A stretch of 64,000 nt of DNA from Paraurantiacibacter namhicola (GTDB lineage Bacteria > Pseudomonadota > Alphaproteobacteria > Sphingomonadales > Sphingomonadaceae): contig NZ_CP016545.1 in assembly GCF_001687545.1 (NCBI RefSeq), positions 1,039,001 to 1,103,000 on the forward strand, in the 5' to 3' direction. Positions 53,983 to 62,912 of this stretch are shown one piece after another. Under the pieces are notes generated by a model. The model saw nothing but the letters and a program-made list of their open reading frames with translations. It did not search any database and was not told the origin of the DNA. A program made the position numbers and the translations under genes. Each line of letters starts with the position of its first letter. Position 1 is the first letter of the stretch.

Positions 53983-54127
53983 CCGCCCGATCTGCCACCT
54001 TCGTGCTTAACACCAGCCTAATCGGCCTGCGGGTGCATTCGATTTCCTGACGATAGCCGGGCAAGAACGGAACACTTCTGGCCGCTCTTCGCTTGACTCG
54101 TTGCAGTGCAGCATTAGTGCCGCTGAT

Positions 54128-54171
54128 GGGCCACGCGGTCCCAACGCCGCGCGTGCTCTCTGCAAGGAGAG
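54128..54171 (+). ncRNA. Candidate serC leader RNA with SD-sequestering hairpin
   Basis: Directly before serC two stem-loops can form. CGCGG (54134-54138) pairs with CCGCG (54147-54151) around an eight-base loop, and CTCTC (54156-54160) pairs with GAGAG (54167-54171) around TGCAAG. The second stem contains the Shine-Dalgarno sequence AAGGAGAG, five bases before the ATG. Alphaproteobacterial serC genes are known to carry a conserved cis-regulatory RNA (serC motif) in this place; the match here is by position and structure and was not scored. Confidence 0.55.
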
Positions 54172-54176
54172 AATAC

Positions 54177-55307
54177 ATGACTGACCAAATTGCGCTGCCG
54201 GCGAGCAAGCCTGCGCGCCCGCATTTCTCATCCGGACCCTGCGCGAAGCCGCCGGGCTGGACCCCTGATAAATTGCAAACCGAATGCCTCGGCCGCTCGC
54301 ACCGGTCCAAGATCGGCAAGGCGCGCCTGGCGTACTGCATCGATCTGATCCGCGACGTGCTGGAAGTGCCTGACACGCATCTGATCGGCATCGTGCCCGG
54401 CTCCGATACCGGCGCCGTGGAAATGGCCATGTGGACCATGCTGGGCGCGCGCCCGGTGACCACGCTGGCGTGGGAAAGCTTCGGTTCCGGCTGGGTCACC
54501 GACGCGGTAAAGCAGCTGAAGATCGATCCCACCGTGATTGAGGCGCCTTACGGCGAGCTGCCGGACCTTAGCCAGGTCGACTGGTCGAGCGATGTCGTCT
54601 TCACCTGGAACGGCACGACATCCGGCGTGAAAGTCCCGAATGGCGACTGGATCGCGGCCGACCGCGAAGGCTTGGCCATTGCCGATGCCACCAGCGCGGT
54701 GTTCGCGCAGGACATCGCCTGGGACAAGGTCGATGTGCTGACCTTCAGCTGGCAGAAAGTGCTGGGCGGGGAGGGTGCGCACGGCGTGCTGATCCTGGGC
54801 CCGCGCGCGGTGGAACGCCTGGAAAGCTACACCCCCGCATGGCCGCTGCCCAAGGTCTTCCGCCTGACTAAGGGCGGCAAGCTGATCGAAGGCATCTTCC
54901 GCGGCGAGACGATCAACACACCCAGCATGCTGGCAGTCGAAGATGCGATCTTCGCGCTGGAATGGGGCAAGTCTCTGGGCGGCCTTTCCGCCATGAAAGC
55001 GCGGGCCGATGCCAATGCGGCGGCGCTCGACAGGCTGGTGCAGGACCGCGAATGGCTCGGCCACCTGTGCGCCGATCCGGCCATCCGCTCCAACACCAGC
55101 GTCTGCCTGACGGTGGAGGGCGCGGATACGGACTTCATCAAGAAGTTCGCCGGCCTGCTGGAGCAGCAAGATGCCGCTTACGATATCGCCGGATACCGCG
55201 ACGCCCCGCCGGGCCTGCGCATCTGGTGCGGCGCGACCGTCGATACGGCCGATATCGAAGCGCTTGGCCCCTGGTTCGATTGGGCTTTCCACTCGCTGAA
55301 GGCTTGA
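54177..55307 (+). CDS. serC: Phosphoserine aminotransferase
   Basis: 376 residues from the ATG at 54177; the reading frame extends further upstream but the leader hairpin and AAGGAG fix this start. KPARPHFSSGPCAKPPGW is the alphaproteobacterial SerC opening, and the pyridoxal-phosphate Lys lies in TFSWQKVLGGEGAHG. It makes 3-phosphoserine from 3-phosphohydroxypyruvate and glutamate. serA follows on the same strand, so the pair forms the start of serine synthesis. Confidence 0.95.
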   Translation: MTDQIALPASKPARPHFSSGPCAKPPGWTPDKLQTECLGRSHRSKIGKARLAYCIDLIRDVLEVPDTHLIGIVPGSDTGAVEMAMWTMLGARPVTTLAWESFGSGWVTDAVKQLKIDPTVIEAPYGELPDLSQVDWSSDVVFTWNGTTSGVKVPNGDWIAADREGLAIADATSAVFAQDIAWDKVDVLTFSWQKVLGGEGAHGVLILGPRAVERLESYTPAWPLPKVFRLTKGGKLIEGIFRGETINTPSMLAVEDAIFALEWGKSLGGLSAMKARADANAAALDRLVQDREWLGHLCADPAIRSNTSVCLTVEGADTDFIKKFAGLLEQQDAAYDIAGYRDAPPGLRIWCGATVDTADIEALGPWFDWAFHSLKA

Positions 55308-55313
55308 TGTGAT

Positions 55314-55331
55314 CCCCGGCGCAGGCCGGGG
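55314..55331. repeat. REP-like palindrome 1 between serC and serA
   Basis: CCCCGGC-GCAG-GCCGGGG is a perfect 7-base stem with a 4-base loop, seven bases after the serC stop. It may act as a transcription attenuator or RNA-stabilising hairpin. Together with the second palindrome at 55364 it resembles the paired extragenic palindromes that are spread in sphingomonad genomes. Confidence 0.5.
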
Positions 55332-55363
55332 TCTCAGGCCATCTCACGCTCCATGAATTGCAA

Positions 55364-55388
55364 GAGATCCCTGCCTTCGCAGGGACTC
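55364..55388. repeat. REP-like palindrome 2 between serC and serA
   Basis: GAG-A-TCCCTGC-CTTC-GCAGGGA-CTC is an interrupted palindrome with a 7-base stem, 4-base loop and an outer 3-base match. The core GCCTTCGC is common in alphaproteobacterial REP elements. It ends 17 bases before the serA start. Confidence 0.5.
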
Positions 55389-55405
55389 ACACCAGGATTA
55401 CAACC

Positions 55406-56989
55406 ATGACCAAACCTAAAGTCCTCATCTCCGACAAGATGGACCCGAACGCCGCCCGCATCTTCGAAGAGCGCGGCTGCGATGTCGATGTGATTACCGG
55501 CGAAACGCCGGAAGAATTGAAAGCCCGCATCGGTGAATATGATGGCCTCGCCATCCGGTCCTCCACCACGGTGACGCAGGAAATCCTCGATGCCGCCACC
55601 AATCTGAAAGTCATCGGCCGCGCCGGTATCGGCGTCGACAATGTCGATATCCCCTATGCCAGCGGCAAGGGCGTGGTGGTGATGAACACGCCGTTCGGCA
55701 ATTCGATCACCACCGCCGAACATGCGATTGCCATGATGATGGCGCTCGCCCGCCAGATCCCGCAGGCCGATGCCCGCACCCAGAAGGGCGAGTGGCCCAA
55801 GAAGGACTTCATGGGCATCGAGGTGACCGGCAAGACGCTGGGCCTGATCGGCGCGGGCAATATCGGCAGCATCGTCGCCAGCCGCGCGCTGGGCCTGAAG
55901 ATGAAAGTCATCGCGTTCGACCCGTTCCTGACCGAAGAGCGCGCGGTGGAAATCGGCGTGGAGAAGGTGGACCTCGACACTCTGCTGGCGCGCGCAGATT
56001 TCATCACGCTGCATACCCCGCTGACGGACGAGACGCGCAATATCCTCTCCGCGGAAAACCTCGCCAAGACGAAGCAAGGCGTGCGCATCGTCAATTGCGC
56101 GCGTGGCGGCCTGATCGACGAGGCGGCGCTAGCTGAGAAGCTGGAAAGCGGCCATGTGGCGGGCGCGGCGCTGGACGTGTTCCAGACCGAACCGGCCAAG
56201 GAAAGCCCGCTGTTCGGCCTGCCCAATTTCATCTGCACGCCGCACCTTGGCGCCTCCACCACCGAAGCGCAGGTCAATGTTGCGCTGCAGGTGGCCGAGC
56301 AGATGGCCGATTACCTGGTCAATGGCGGCGTCACCAATGCGCTAAACATGCCCAGCCTCTCCGCCGAGGAAGCGCCCAAGCTGCGCCCCTATATGGGCCT
56401 TGCCGAGAACCTCGGCAGCCTGGTGGGCCAGCTGGCGCATGGCAATCTGACGCGCATCTCCATCGAGCGCGAGGGCGCGGCCGCTGGCCTGTCCGGCAAG
56501 CCGATCGAGGGTGCAGTGCTCGCGGGCCTGATGCGCCAGTATTCGGACACGGTAAACATGGTCAACGCGCCGTACCTCGCCAAGGAGCGCGGGCTCGATA
56601 TCCGCTCCATCCGGCATGAGAAGGAAGGCGTTTACAACACCCTGCTGCGCGTGACCGTGGGCACTGAAGACGGCGATCGGTCCGTCGCGGGCACGCTGTT
56701 TGGAGCCGAGGCCCCGCGCCTGGTCGAAATCTTCGGCGTGCGCATCGAGGCGGAGCTAGAAGGCCACATGCTGTATATCGTGAACGAGGACGCGCCCGGC
56801 TTCATCGGCCGGATCGGCAGCCTGCTGGGCGATAATGGCATCAACATCGGCACCTTCCATCTTGGCCGCCGTACGTCCGGCGGCGAGGCGGTGCTGCTGC
56901 TGAGCGTGGACCAGGCGATCCCGGCCGACGTGGTGAAGAAGGCCTGCGCGCTCCAGGGCGTCAAGGTCGTCAAGCCATTGAGCTTCTGA
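55406..56989 (+). CDS. serA: D-3-phosphoglycerate dehydrogenase
   Basis: 527 residues, the long form. Catalytic and NAD domains have VIGRAGIGVDNVD, LGLIGAGNIGSIVASRA, CARGGLIDEAAL and the His in TPHLGASTTEAQ. An intervening domain and a C-terminal ACT domain (about residues 450-527, MLYIVNEDAPGFIGRIG) follow, so serine feedback is possible. ATG at 55406 is used; earlier in-frame codons lie in the REP-like region. It feeds 3-phosphohydroxypyruvate to SerC. Confidence 0.95.
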   Translation: MTKPKVLISDKMDPNAARIFEERGCDVDVITGETPEELKARIGEYDGLAIRSSTTVTQEILDAATNLKVIGRAGIGVDNVDIPYASGKGVVVMNTPFGNSITTAEHAIAMMMALARQIPQADARTQKGEWPKKDFMGIEVTGKTLGLIGAGNIGSIVASRALGLKMKVIAFDPFLTEERAVEIGVEKVDLDTLLARADFITLHTPLTDETRNILSAENLAKTKQGVRIVNCARGGLIDEAALAEKLESGHVAGAALDVFQTEPAKESPLFGLPNFICTPHLGASTTEAQVNVALQVAEQMADYLVNGGVTNALNMPSLSAEEAPKLRPYMGLAENLGSLVGQLAHGNLTRISIEREGAAAGLSGKPIEGAVLAGLMRQYSDTVNMVNAPYLAKERGLDIRSIRHEKEGVYNTLLRVTVGTEDGDRSVAGTLFGAEAPRLVEIFGVRIEAELEGHMLYIVNEDAPGFIGRIGSLLGDNGINIGTFHLGRRTSGGEAVLLLSVDQAIPADVVKKACALQGVKVVKPLSF

Positions 56990-57029
56990 ATGCTTTGCAA
57001 GACGCGCGCGAAACCGTAACGGGCAAGCC

Positions 57030-58142
57030 ATGACCCAGAATATCGACGACCTGCTGCCCGAAGGGCTGGAAGACCGGCTGCCGCAAAGCGCCCGCGCTGC
57101 TGCACGGATAGAGGCGTCGATCCTGCATGTGCTGGACAGCACCGGCTATGACCGGGTCCGCCCCCCGCTGGTGGAGTTCGAGGCCGGGCAGGCGCAGCGC
57201 ATGGCGGGGGAGGCGACGCGCGGCCAGTTCCGCTTCACCGATCCCGCCAGCCTGCGCACGCTGGCCCTGCGTTCGGACATGACAGTGCAGATCGGGCGGA
57301 TCGCCGCAACCGGCCTGGCCGATGCGCCGCGCCCGCTGCGGCTGTGCTATGCCGGGCAGGTGGCGCGCATCAAGGGCGACCAGCTCGATCCCCGGCGCGA
57401 GAGCCTGCAGGTGGGTGCGGAGCTTGTCGGGACAGACACTGCGGCTGCCGCAGCAGAGATTGTCCAGCTGGCCATCGCCTCGCTGGAAGCGGTCGGGGCA
57501 ACCGGGATCTCGGTCGACTTCACCCTGCCGGACCTCGTCGATACGCTGGCAAAAGCGGAACTTCCGCTCGATCCCTCTCAGGTGGAGGAAGTGCGCCGCA
57601 ACCTCGATGCCAAGGATGCCGCCGGGCTGCGCAAGGCTGGCGGGGAAGCGTATTTGCCGTTGCTCTACGCCGCCGGGCCGCTGGAAGACGCACTGCGCCG
57701 GCTGGACGAGGTCGATGCAGGCGGCGTTCTGGACAGCCGGATGGACGGATTGCGCATGATCGCCGCGCAGCTTGGCGACCGCGCCCGCGTCACGCTGGAC
57801 CCGTCCGAACGGCACGGCTTCGAATACCAGACATGGTTCGGCTTCACGATCTATGTCGACGGGCTTCGCGGCGCGTTGGGACGCGGCGGCACCTACCGCA
57901 TTGGCGGGACGGACGAGGCTGCGACCGGTTTCTCGCTTTATCCCGAAGACTTCGTGGAAGCGGTGAAGGCAGACGAGCCTGCGCGCGATGCGCTGTTCCT
58001 GCCGCCCGGTCACGATGCCGCGCGCGCTCAGGAGCTGCGCGGGCAGGGCTGGCGCACCGTCGCGGCGCTGGATGCCGCCGATGAGGGCCGGGCGCTGGGC
58101 TGCACGCATGTCTTGCGCGATGGGCAGCCGGTAGCGTATTAG
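57030..58142 (+). CDS. hisZ: ATP phosphoribosyltransferase regulatory subunit
   Basis: 370 residues with a class II histidyl-tRNA-synthetase-like fold but without the anticodon-binding domain. DRVRPPLVEFEAG, FRFTDPASLRTLALRSDMTVQ and LCYAGQVARIKG match HisZ rather than HisS, and the C-terminal FGFTIYVDGLRGALGRGGTYR is the second motif. HisZ activates the short form of HisG; no hisG is in this window. serA-hisZ-purA is a common neighbourhood in sphingomonads. Confidence 0.9.
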   Translation: MTQNIDDLLPEGLEDRLPQSARAAARIEASILHVLDSTGYDRVRPPLVEFEAGQAQRMAGEATRGQFRFTDPASLRTLALRSDMTVQIGRIAATGLADAPRPLRLCYAGQVARIKGDQLDPRRESLQVGAELVGTDTAAAAAEIVQLAIASLEAVGATGISVDFTLPDLVDTLAKAELPLDPSQVEEVRRNLDAKDAAGLRKAGGEAYLPLLYAAGPLEDALRRLDEVDAGGVLDSRMDGLRMIAAQLGDRARVTLDPSERHGFEYQTWFGFTIYVDGLRGALGRGGTYRIGGTDEAATGFSLYPEDFVEAVKADEPARDALFLPPGHDAARAQELRGQGWRTVAALDAADEGRALGCTHVLRDGQPVAY

Positions 58143-58220
58143 GGGAAATCACCTGGGGGCCAGGGCGCGTATCCGGGGGGATGGGCGCACAAAGCAGGGC
58201 GGGGTCGCCGCCGTTAGCCG

Positions 58221-58598
58221 ATGGAACACCAGCGCATCCTCGTCGTCGAGGACGATCTCTATAACCGCATCTTCTTCTGCGCCGTGCTGGAAGAGCATGG
58301 CTTCGTGGTCGAACAGGTGGCTGACGAACGCACGGCGATCGACGTCGCCGCGGTGTTCGGGCCGGACCTTGTGGTGATGGATATCCAGATGCCGCACATT
58401 TCCGGCATCGACCTGATCCGCAAGCTGAAGCAGCGCCCCACGCTTGCACGCGTGCCCGTGCTGGCAGTCACCGGCTATGTCGGCCGCGAGGAAGAGCGCG
58501 AGGTGCGCGACGCCGGCGCATCGGCCATCCTGGCCAAGCCTGTGCCTATCGAGCCATTCCTGAAAGCCATCGAGAACGCCCTGCCGCAGGCGGCGTAA
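58221..58598 (+). CDS. DivK/CheY-like single-domain response regulator
   Basis: 125 residues, only a receiver. All key residues are present: Glu10/Asp11/Asp12 (VVEDD), phospho-acceptor Asp54 (VVMDIQMP), Thr84 (VTGY) and Lys106 (LAKPV). The MDIQMPHISGIDLIRKLK segment is close to DivK-type cell-cycle receivers. No kinase is adjacent. The 78-base gap before it holds only a weak hairpin (CCTGG-GGG-CCAGG at 58152) that may end hisZ transcription. Confidence 0.87.
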   Translation: MEHQRILVVEDDLYNRIFFCAVLEEHGFVVEQVADERTAIDVAAVFGPDLVVMDIQMPHISGIDLIRKLKQRPTLARVPVLAVTGYVGREEEREVRDAGASAILAKPVPIEPFLKAIENALPQAA

Positions 58599-58614
58599 GC
58601 CATGCGGGAAGCCC

Positions 58615-59487
58615 TCAGACAGTGAAGATGCGCGCGAGCCAGTTCGTAACGATCGGCGTTGCCGGATAATCCGCCTCGCCAAGACGCGCGCTGATGTCCC
58701 GGTGACCGCGCAGGCCGCGTCCGGCGACACCCACCACTTCTGCATCTCGCCCCTCAGCTGCCAGCATCGCGCCCAGCGCCTTCGCCTGGGCCGCCGCGCC
58801 GGCACGCTCGACATGCAGCAGCAGGAATACCGGGGCATCCTTCCCGCCGACATGCGCGGTGGGGGACAGTTCCCTCCAGCGGTCCGGCTGCGTGCCGAAG
58901 GCTGCGTGGTACATATCTGCCCGCCTGCCGTCAGCCTGCGCGATCTGCGCTTCGACATCGTAAGCCGCGCCGTCCAGCAGGATCACGCCCGCCAGCGACG
59001 CCGGGGAATGGCCGTGTTGAGCAAGCAGGCTTTCGTCCGTGGCGACCAGGCCCGCCAGATGCGCGCCCGCGCTGTGGCCGGACAGCACAATGCGGCTTGC
59101 ATCCACGCCCAGTGCCGCGGCATTTTCCATGACATAGGCAATTGCTGCAGCCACGTCCTGCGCCTGCGCCTCGGCATCGCTTTCCGGGAGCAGCCGGTAA
59201 TTCACCGAAATGAAGGCGTAACCCAGCGAGGTGACATGCGCGGCTTTCGCCCTGTGGCTGGCCGCAGCCTTGTCACCGCGCTGCCACCCGCCGCCATGCA
59301 CGAAGATCACCGCCGGGACCGCGGCACTGCTCTCGGCGTCGTCCGCCGCGTGCAGGTCGAATTGCTGCAATTCATGCGTGCCATAGGCGATGGTGCGCAC
59401 ACCTTCCGGCCGCGCGCCAGCAGGCGAGACCAGCAGGGCACACAGCAGCGATAGCGTGAAGACGGCGATCAGAATGGGGCGAAACAT
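58615..59487 (-). CDS. Secreted alpha/beta hydrolase (esterase, HSL-like)
   Basis: 290 residues. Signal peptide ends near residue 25 (SPAGARPEG). The oxyanion-hole motif HGGGW and nucleophile elbow GHSAGA identify the hormone-sensitive-lipase or carboxylesterase B type; the acid and base are probably in APVFLLLHVERA and RGHRDI. Substrate unknown; it lies on the same strand as the aldo/keto reductase, 81 bases downstream. Confidence 0.87.
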   Translation of the reverse strand: MFRPILIAVFTLSLLCALLVSPAGARPEGVRTIAYGTHELQQFDLHAADDAESSAAVPAVIFVHGGGWQRGDKAAASHRAKAAHVTSLGYAFISVNYRLLPESDAEAQAQDVAAAIAYVMENAAALGVDASRIVLSGHSAGAHLAGLVATDESLLAQHGHSPASLAGVILLDGAAYDVEAQIAQADGRRADMYHAAFGTQPDRWRELSPTAHVGGKDAPVFLLLHVERAGAAAQAKALGAMLAAEGRDAEVVGVAGRGLRGHRDISARLGEADYPATPIVTNWLARIFTV

Positions 59488-59568
59488 GGCTTCCTCCGGC
59501 TCGATGCCAGCATGATGGCAAAGGGCCGCCCTGCGCGCCAGTCGCGCCTTGTACGCTTTTGTATCGCC

Positions 59569-60396
59569 TCAGCAGAGCTCCGCCGGATCGGGCCCGATCC
59601 GGCCATCGGCGCGGTCCAGCTCCGCAATGCGCGCCATGTCCTCCTCGGTCAACGACACATCCAGCGCCTTGAAATTGCCTTCCATATGCTCGCGGCTGCT
59701 CGATTTGGGGATGGTCGCGCAGCCCAGCTGGATCTGCCACGCCAGGATGACCGCTGCCGGCTGGACGCCGTGGGCGGAGGCGATGTCCTTGATCACGGGA
59801 TCGTCCAGCGCATCGCCCTGTCCCAGCGGGCTCCAGCACTGCGTGGCGATGCCCATCTCGTCATGTACCGCGCGCAGCTCCGCCTGCTGGAAATAGGGAT
59901 GCAGTTCGATCTGGTTCACTGCGGGCCGCACGCCGGTTTCGGCTTCCAGCTTCTCGAGGTCGGTGATGCGGAAATTGCTGACGCCGATGCTCTTGGCCGT
60001 GTCTTCCTCGCGCAGGGCAATCAGCGCCTTCCACGTATCCACGAACTTGCCCTTGTCCGGGCAGGGCCAGTGGATCAGCAGCAGGTCGACATAAGCGCGG
60101 TCCAGCCGCTCCAGGCTCTGGCTGAAGGCCCGCTTCGCCTCGTCGAAACCCTGGTCGTCATTCCAGATCTTGGTGGTCAGGAAGATGTCCGACCACTCGC
60201 CGATGCCCTTCCCGACGCCGCGCTCGTTTTCGTAAAGCGCAGCCGTGTCCACCAGCCAGTATCCCACGCCCAGCGCCGTGCCGACCAGGCCGGGGGCGTC
60301 TTCGTCCGGGATTTCGAAGGTTCCGTAGCCCAGTTGCGGCATCGACCGCCCGTCATTCAGCGTAAGCGTTGGCTGGTCCTTCGAATGGTCACTCAT
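59569..60396 (-). CDS. Aldo/keto reductase
   Basis: 275 residues of the AKR5-like 2,5-diketogluconate-reductase group. [30 protein letters not shown] with the catalytic Asp and Tyr, LTTKIW with the catalytic Lys, LIHWPCP with the His, and the cofactor segment [13 protein letters not shown] are all present. It reduces aldehydes or ketones with NADPH; substrate not predictable here. Confidence 0.92.
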   Translation of the reverse strand: MSDHSKDQPTLTLNDGRSMPQLGYGTFEIPDEDAPGLVGTALGVGYWLVDTAALYENERGVGKGIGEWSDIFLTTKIWNDDQGFDEAKRAFSQSLERLDRAYVDLLLIHWPCPDKGKFVDTWKALIALREEDTAKSIGVSNFRITDLEKLEAETGVRPAVNQIELHPYFQQAELRAVHDEMGIATQCWSPLGQGDALDDPVIKDIASAHGVQPAAVILAWQIQLGCATIPKSSSREHMEGNFKALDVSLTEEDMARIAELDRADGRIGPDPAELC

Positions 60397-60527
60397 ATCT
60401 CGTCTTTCCCTGTACGTCGTTTTCGTCGCGCGCTTGCAGCCCTTCGGCTATGGACAAGCGCGCCTTCCCCCCACTAACGCACGCACCGCGCCGCCTATCC
60501 CGGTGCCTTGCAAGGAAATCGACGAAT

Positions 60528-61817
60528 ATGGCCAATGTCACGGTGATCGGTGCCCAGTGGGGCGATGAGGGCAAGGGCAAGATCGTGGACTGGCTGGCCG
60601 CGCGGGCGGACGTGGTCGTGCGCTTCCAGGGCGGGCACAATGCCGGCCACACGCTGGTTGTGGACGGCACGACTTACAAGCTCAGCCTGCTGCCCAGCGG
60701 TATCGTCACCGGCACGCTCAGCCTGATCGGCAATGGCGTGGTGCTGGACCCGTGGGCGCTGCAGTCTGAAATGGAGCGGCTGGAAGGCCAGGGCGTGTCC
60801 ATCACGCCGGACAATTTCGGCATCGCGGACAATTGCCCGCTGATCCTGCCGATCCATTCAGAGCTGGACGTGATGCGCGAAGCTGCCGCCGGCAAGGGCA
60901 AGATCGGCACGACGGGGCGCGGGATCGGCCCGGCTTATGAGGACAAGGTCGGCCGCCGCGCCATCCGTGTGTGCGACCTTGCTCACCTTGACGAACTGGA
61001 GCCGCAGCTCGACCGCCTGTGCGCCCACCACGATGCATTGCGCGCCGGTTTCGGCGAGGCAGGCGTCGACCGCGCCGCTCTGCTGGCCAAGCTGCGTGAG
61101 ATTGCCCCCTTCGTGAACCGTTTCGCGCAGCCGGTGTGGAAGCGGCTGGTGGAGCAGAAGAAATCCGGCGCGAAGATCCTGTTCGAAGGCGCGCAGGGCG
61201 TGCTGCTGGACGTGGACCACGGCACCTATCCCTTCGTCACCAGCTCCAACACGGTCAGCGGCACGGTCGCCAGCGGCAGCGGGCTGGGGCCTAATGCGGC
61301 AGGCTTCGTGCTCGGCATCGTGAAGGCTTACACCACCCGCGTGGGCAGCGGCCCCTTCCCGACCGAGCTGGAGGACGAGGTGGGCCAGCGGCTGGGTGAG
61401 CGCGGCCACGAATTCGGCACGGTCACCGCGCGCAAGCGCCGCTGCGGCTGGTTCGATGCCGCGCTGGTGCGCCAGACCTGCGCCATTTCCGGCGTCACCG
61501 GCATTGCGCTGACCAAGGTGGACGTGCTGGACGGGTTCGAGACGATCAAGATCTGCACCGGCTACCGCCTCGACGGTGAAGACATCGATTACCTGCCATC
61601 CAGCGCCATCGAGCAAGCGCGGCTGGAGCCGGTTTACGAGGAGATGGACGGCTGGGAAGGCAGCACGGCCGGCGCACGCAGCTGGGCCGACCTTCCCGCG
61701 CAGGCGATCAAGTATATCCGCCGGATCGAGGAGCTGATCGACTGCCCCGTGGCGAGCGTTTCCACCTCGCCGGAGCGTGACGACACCATCCTGGTGCGCG
61801 ATCCCTTCGCGGATTAA
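60528..61817 (+). CDS. purA: Adenylosuccinate synthetase
   Basis: 429 residues from the ATG at 60528. The GTP loop GDEGKGK is at residues 12-18, then [47 protein letters not shown], and [14 protein letters not shown]. It catalyses the first AMP-specific step of purine synthesis. The end overlaps the small membrane protein gene by four bases in convergent fashion. Confidence 0.97.
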   Translation: MANVTVIGAQWGDEGKGKIVDWLAARADVVVRFQGGHNAGHTLVVDGTTYKLSLLPSGIVTGTLSLIGNGVVLDPWALQSEMERLEGQGVSITPDNFGIADNCPLILPIHSELDVMREAAAGKGKIGTTGRGIGPAYEDKVGRRAIRVCDLAHLDELEPQLDRLCAHHDALRAGFGEAGVDRAALLAKLREIAPFVNRFAQPVWKRLVEQKKSGAKILFEGAQGVLLDVDHGTYPFVTSSNTVSGTVASGSGLGPNAAGFVLGIVKAYTTRVGSGPFPTELEDEVGQRLGERGHEFGTVTARKRRCGWFDAALVRQTCAISGVTGIALTKVDVLDGFETIKICTGYRLDGEDIDYLPSSAIEQARLEPVYEEMDGWEGSTAGARSWADLPAQAIKYIRRIEELIDCPVASVSTSPERDDTILVRDPFAD

Positions 61818-62188
61818 GCCCGCTCCTCCGCCAGCATGGCGACCTGAAGCTGGAGGCGCTTCATCTCGCGCAGCATGGCCAGCAGGTTCATGCGATTGAA
61901 GAACCATTCCTTTGCGAAGCCTTGCGCCGTCAGCAGGCCCAGCGTGGCGACGGCCCACAGGATCCGCGCATCCGTGTCCGCCACGGTGACAAGCTGCCAG
62001 ATGGAATAGATCAGGCCTGCACCCAGCACGAACATGATAGCGAACATGAACTTGGCCCATCCGCCCAGCGGGCCGGCCATGGCATCACCCATCTGGCTGA
62101 ACAGGCCCCTTCGATCGTCGAGGCTGCGCAGGAAAGCGCGGTCGTCGGCATCCAGTGCTGCTGCAATATTTTCATCTGTCTTGGACAT
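61814..62188 (-). CDS. Small two-span membrane protein paired with the sigma factor (DUF6768-like)
   Basis: 124 residues: an acidic N-terminal part with [22 protein letters not shown], two membrane spans (about residues 45-66 and 77-93), and a C-terminal helix with [19 protein letters not shown]. It overlaps the sigma gene by 17 bases and must be expressed with it. The layout suits a membrane anti-sigma factor, but no zinc-binding anti-sigma motif is seen. Similar small proteins accompany ECF sigma genes in other sphingomonads. Confidence 0.75.
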   Translation of the reverse strand: MSKTDENIAAALDADDRAFLRSLDDRRGLFSQMGDAMAGPLGGWAKFMFAIMFVLGAGLIYSIWQLVTVADTDARILWAVATLGLLTAQGFAKEWFFNRMNLLAMLREMKRLQLQVAMLAEERA

Positions 62189-62756
62189 TGGTCTTCTCCT
62201 TTGAATCGGCTTGCGTTGGCAACAGCGCCAGTTTCAGGGCGCGGCGGGCATGAAACAGGCGGGACTTGGCCGTACCGGGCGGGACGTCCTGAACTGCGGC
62301 GATCTCGCTGATGGTAAGGCCTTCAATGTAATGCAGGTGGGCGGCCAGGGCCTGTTCGCGCGGCAGGCTTTCCATCGCGCGTGCCAGGTCCAGCTTTCGC
62401 AGCTCGTCGCGCTGGTCGGCAGGTACGTCTTCGGGCATTTCGGCACTGCGGGCGCGGGCACGTCCGGCCGTGCGCACGGCATCGGCACACCGTCGTTGCA
62501 GAATGCCAAAGGCCCACGGGGCAAAGCGGTCCTGGTCGCGAAGCCGGCCAAGGCCACGCATGATTGCGACCCAGCTGTCCTGCGCTACGTCCTGCGCCAG
62601 GTCCGCGCCGATCAAACGGCGTGCCGTGCGAAGCAGCCGGGGGTGCCAGCGAATGGCCAACCGCTCCGCCGCGCGCCCATCGCCGGACTGTGCAAGCACT
62701 ACCAGCAGGGCGTCGTACGCCTGCCGTGTCTCTTCATGGCGGATTGGCTTTCCCAT
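62172..62756 (-). CDS. ECF-type RNA polymerase sigma factor
   Basis: 194 residues. Region 2 is AIRWHPRLLRTARRLIGADLAQDVAQDSWVAIMRGL and region 4 is SLPREQALAAHLHYIEGLTISEIAAVQDVPPGTAKSRLFHARRAL, joined by a short linker as in ECF sigma factors. It is followed by the overlapping small membrane gene and divergent from the two-domain regulator across 156 bases. Target promoters are not evident in this window. Confidence 0.9.
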   Translation of the reverse strand: MGKPIRHEETRQAYDALLVVLAQSGDGRAAERLAIRWHPRLLRTARRLIGADLAQDVAQDSWVAIMRGLGRLRDQDRFAPWAFGILQRRCADAVRTAGRARARSAEMPEDVPADQRDELRKLDLARAMESLPREQALAAHLHYIEGLTISEIAAVQDVPPGTAKSRLFHARRALKLALLPTQADSKEKTNVQDR

Positions 62757-62861
62757 CGTGTGGATAGTCGCCCGTGACCGGCAAAAGGTTCAACTGCCGT
62801 TACAGTTTTCTCTTCGTTGAGGCCCCGTCGAAACGGAACATTCTTGACCTGACCGCCTTTT

Positions 62862-62876
62862 GTTCTCATCTTGTTC
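62862..62876. promoter_or_regulatory. LexA-type SOS box (GTTC-N7-GTTC)
   Basis: GTTC-TCATCTT-GTTC fits the direct-repeat form used by LexA in alphaproteobacteria (GTTC separated by seven bases from GTTC). It sits 37 bases before the start codon of the two-domain regulator and 106 bases before the divergent sigma gene. Such a match is expected by chance about once or twice in a window this size, so the position in a short intergenic gap is the main support. Confidence 0.45.
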
Positions 62877-62912
62877 GCGTGTCGACTCGCAAAATGGGTC
62901 AGGGGAGATCAG

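Noticed and set aside
54065-54110. GGAAC followed by CGTT, as in EcfG stress promoters before serC.
   Set aside because: The spacing is about 25 bases, not the 16-17 needed.
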